64,000 nt of DNA, taken from the NCBI RefSeq assembly GCF_001439815.1, contig NZ_JYLM01000009.1:1-64000 (forward strand). Direction: 5' to 3'. The DNA comes from Pseudomonas orientalis. Lineage in GTDB: Bacteria > Pseudomonadota > Gammaproteobacteria > Pseudomonadales > Pseudomonadaceae. Below the pieces are notes generated by a model. The model did no database searches and was not told where the DNA came from. It worked only from the letters and a program-made list of their open reading frames with translations. Position 1 is the stretch's first letter, and each line of letters starts with the position of its first letter. The position numbers were made by a program, and so were the translations under genes. Shown here piece by piece: positions 62,364 through 64,000 of this stretch.

Positions 62364-64000
62364 ATGGCGTTCTTCACCGCAGCCAGCAAGGCCGACTTCC
62401 AGCACCAACTGCAAGCGGCACTGGCGCAGCACATCAGTGAACAGGCACTGCCACAAGTGGCGCTGTTCGCTGAGCAATTCTTCGGCATCATTTCCCTGGA
62501 CGAACTGACCCAGCGTCGCCTTTCCGACCTGGCCGGTTGCACCCTGTCTGCCTGGCGCCTGCTTGAGCGCTTCGACCACACCCAACCGCAAGTGCGGGTC
62601 TACAACCCCGATTACGAACGTCATGGCTGGCAATCGACCCACACTGCGGTCGAAGTGCTGCACCATGACTTGCCATTTCTGGTGGACTCGGTGCGTACCG
62701 AGCTCAACCGCCGTGGCTACAGCATCCATACCCTGCAAACCACCGTGCTCAGTGTGCGTCGTGGCGGCAAGGGCGAACTGCTGGAAGTGCTGCCCAAGGG
62801 CACCCAGGGCGACGGCATCCTGCAAGAATCGCTGATGTACCTGGAGATCGACCGCTGCGCCAACGCCGCCGAACTCAATGTGCTGAGCAAAGAGCTTGAG
62901 CAGGTGCTGGGCGAAGTGCGCGTGGCCGTGGCCGATTTCGAGCCGATGAAAGCCAAGGTCCAGGACCTGCTGGCCGGTATCGACGCCAGCGCGTTCGTGA
63001 TCGACGGCGAAGAAAAAGCCGAGATCAAGAACTTCCTCGAGTGGCTGGTGGGCAACCACTTCACTTTCCTGGGCTACGAAGAGTTCGTGGTACGTGACGA
63101 GGCGGACGGCGGTCATATCGAATATGACGCCGGCTCCTTCCTCGGTCTGACCAAGCTGCTGCGCGCCGGCCTCACCGCCGAAGACCTGCGCATCGAAGAC
63201 TACGCCGTCGCCTACCTGCGCGAACCGACCGTGCTGTCGTTCGCCAAGGCCGCCCACCCGAGCCGCGTACACCGCCCGGCTTATCCTGATTATGTGTCGA
63301 TCCGCGAAATCAGCGCCGACGGCCAGGTCATCAAGGAACACCGCTTCATGGGCCTGTACACCTCCTCGGTGTACGGCGAAAGCGTGCGGGTGATTCCTTA
63401 CATCCGCCGCAAGGTCGCGGAAATCGAGCGCCGCTCGGGCTTCCAGGCCAAGGCGCACCTGGGCAAGGAACTGGCCCAGGTAGTTGAAGTACTGCCTCGC
63501 GACGACCTGTTCCAGACCCCGGTCGACGAGTTGTTCAGCACCGTCATGTCGATCGTGCAGATCCAGGAACGCAACAAGATCCGTGTGTTCCTGCGCAAAG
63601 ACCCGTATGGCCGTTTCTGCTACTGCCTGGCCTACGTGCCGCGCGACATCTATTCCACCGAAGTGCGCCAGAAGATCCAGCAAGTGCTGATGGATCGCCT
63701 GAAAGCTTCGGACTGCGAATTCTGGACCTTCTTCTCCGAGTCCGTGCTGGCCCGTGTGCAACTGATTCTGCGGGTCGACCCGAAGAACCGCCTGGACATC
63801 GACCCGCTGCAACTGGAAAAGGAAGTGGTGCAGGCCTGCCGCAGCTGGCAGGACGACTACGCCAGCCTGGTGGTCGAAAGCTTCGGCGAAGCCCACGGCA
63901 CCAACGTGCTGGCAGACTTCCCGAAAGGTTTCCCGGCCGGCTACCGCGAGCGTTTCGCCGCGCATTCGGCCGTGGTCGACATGCAGCACCTCAACAGCCT
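62364..64000 (+). CDS. gdhB: NAD-specific glutamate dehydrogenase GDH180 (5' part, runs off window)
   Basis: The first 545 codons of a very large (~1600 aa in the family) NAD-dependent glutamate dehydrogenase that converts glutamate to 2-oxoglutarate for catabolism. The visible N-terminal part belongs to the non-catalytic regulatory region: FFTAASKADFQHQLQAALAQ, ACT-like segments (LLEVLPKGTQGDG; HLGKELAQVVEVLPRDDLF), and the long QERNKIRVFLRKDPYGRF stretch. The catalytic dehydrogenase core lies beyond the window. The start has GGAG eleven bases upstream. It is divergent from a small acidic protein gene, with a terminator-like hairpin in the leader. Confidence 0.94.
   Translation, partial: MAFFTAASKADFQHQLQAALAQHISEQALPQVALFAEQFFGIISLDELTQRRLSDLAGCTLSAWRLLERFDHTQPQVRVYNPDYERHGWQSTHTAVEVLHHDLPFLVDSVRTELNRRGYSIHTLQTTVLSVRRGGKGELLEVLPKGTQGDGILQESLMYLEIDRCANAAELNVLSKELEQVLGEVRVAVADFEPMKAKVQDLLAGIDASAFVIDGEEKAEIKNFLEWLVGNHFTFLGYEEFVVRDEADGGHIEYDAGSFLGLTKLLRAGLTAEDLRIEDYAVAYLREPTVLSFAKAAHPSRVHRPAYPDYVSIREISADGQVIKEHRFMGLYTSSVYGESVRVIPYIRRKVAEIERRSGFQAKAHLGKELAQVVEVLPRDDLFQTPVDELFSTVMSIVQIQERNKIRVFLRKDPYGRFCYCLAYVPRDIYSTEVRQKIQQVLMDRLKASDCEFWTFFSESVLARVQLILRVDPKNRLDIDPLQLEKEVVQACRSWQDDYASLVVESFGEAHGTNVLADFPKGFPAGYRERFAAHSAVVDMQHLNS

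Noticed and set aside
62334..63989. 551-codon frame antisense to gdhB
   Set aside because: Mirror of the conserved gdhB coding strand.

Overview
The window reads as a chromosomal segment of a Pseudomonas species, most likely of the P. fluorescens group. The supporting signs are high-GC coding DNA, a lexA2-imuA-imuB-dnaE2 mutasome operon, a GDH180-type NAD glutamate dehydrogenase, an OprD-family porin, a MoxR/Bat operon, and very many REP/REPIN palindromes of two classes (cores GTGGGAGGGGGCTTGC and GAGCGAGCTTGCTCGC). I saw no tRNA, rRNA, CRISPR array or insertion sequence.

Layout. 1-4.65 kb: a partial unknown gene, then an RND pump (adaptor plus permease, minus strand), divergent from a Bcr/CflA-type MFS exporter across a promoter with two palindromic operators. 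5.9-10.3 kb: pirin, a class II aldolase-like protein, a transketolase and a YdcH/DUF465 protein. 10.4-13.1 kb: an AT-rich four-gene minus-strand operon (ProC C-terminal remnant, SAM methyltransferase, RarD-like exporter, internally deleted sarcosine/N-methyltryptophan oxidase), bounded by 17-bp near-identical repeats. It looks like a decayed, horizontally acquired metabolite locus. 13.1-19.7 kb: hglS (lysine catabolism), an OprD porin, a GH63-like glucosidase and an unknown exported protein. 19.9-27 kb: an SCP2 protein, a histidine phosphatase, SohB, a divergent NarL-type regulator and hybrid kinase, a lipoprotein, a GNAT enzyme, and the copper pair PCu(A)C-SCO.

27.2-32.4 kb: one 1732-residue toxin-like gene with three N-terminal ~200-residue repeats and a C-terminal Cys-His-Asp constellation, followed by a possible broken small gene. 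32.6-37.5 kb: a stress-like cluster (hemerythrin, PLDc_N membrane protein, PfpI, DUF4142, a small DNA glycosylase, DUF72, an FMN hydroxy-acid dehydrogenase). 37.7-39.4 kb: a lipoprotein hydrolase and NudK. 39.7-49.9 kb: a DNA-damage block of lexA2-imuA-imuB-dnaE2, a hybrid kinase and UvrA2. The kinase and uvrA2 are translationally overlapped.

49.9-50.7 kb: a tandem array with a 198-bp period combining REPINs and a repeated gene tail. 50.8-53.8 kb: an LLM flavin monooxygenase, glutaminase and a DUF6124-like protein. 54.2-61.05 kb: a six-gene moxR-DUF58-DUF4381-batA-batB/C-batD operon. 61.5-64 kb: a small unknown gene and the start of gdhB, which runs off the window.

The most unusual items are the truncated AT-rich operon, the large toxin-like protein with its possible dead neighbour, the 198-bp REPIN/gene-tail array, and a 16-nt AT-rich element shared by two promoters 45 kb apart.
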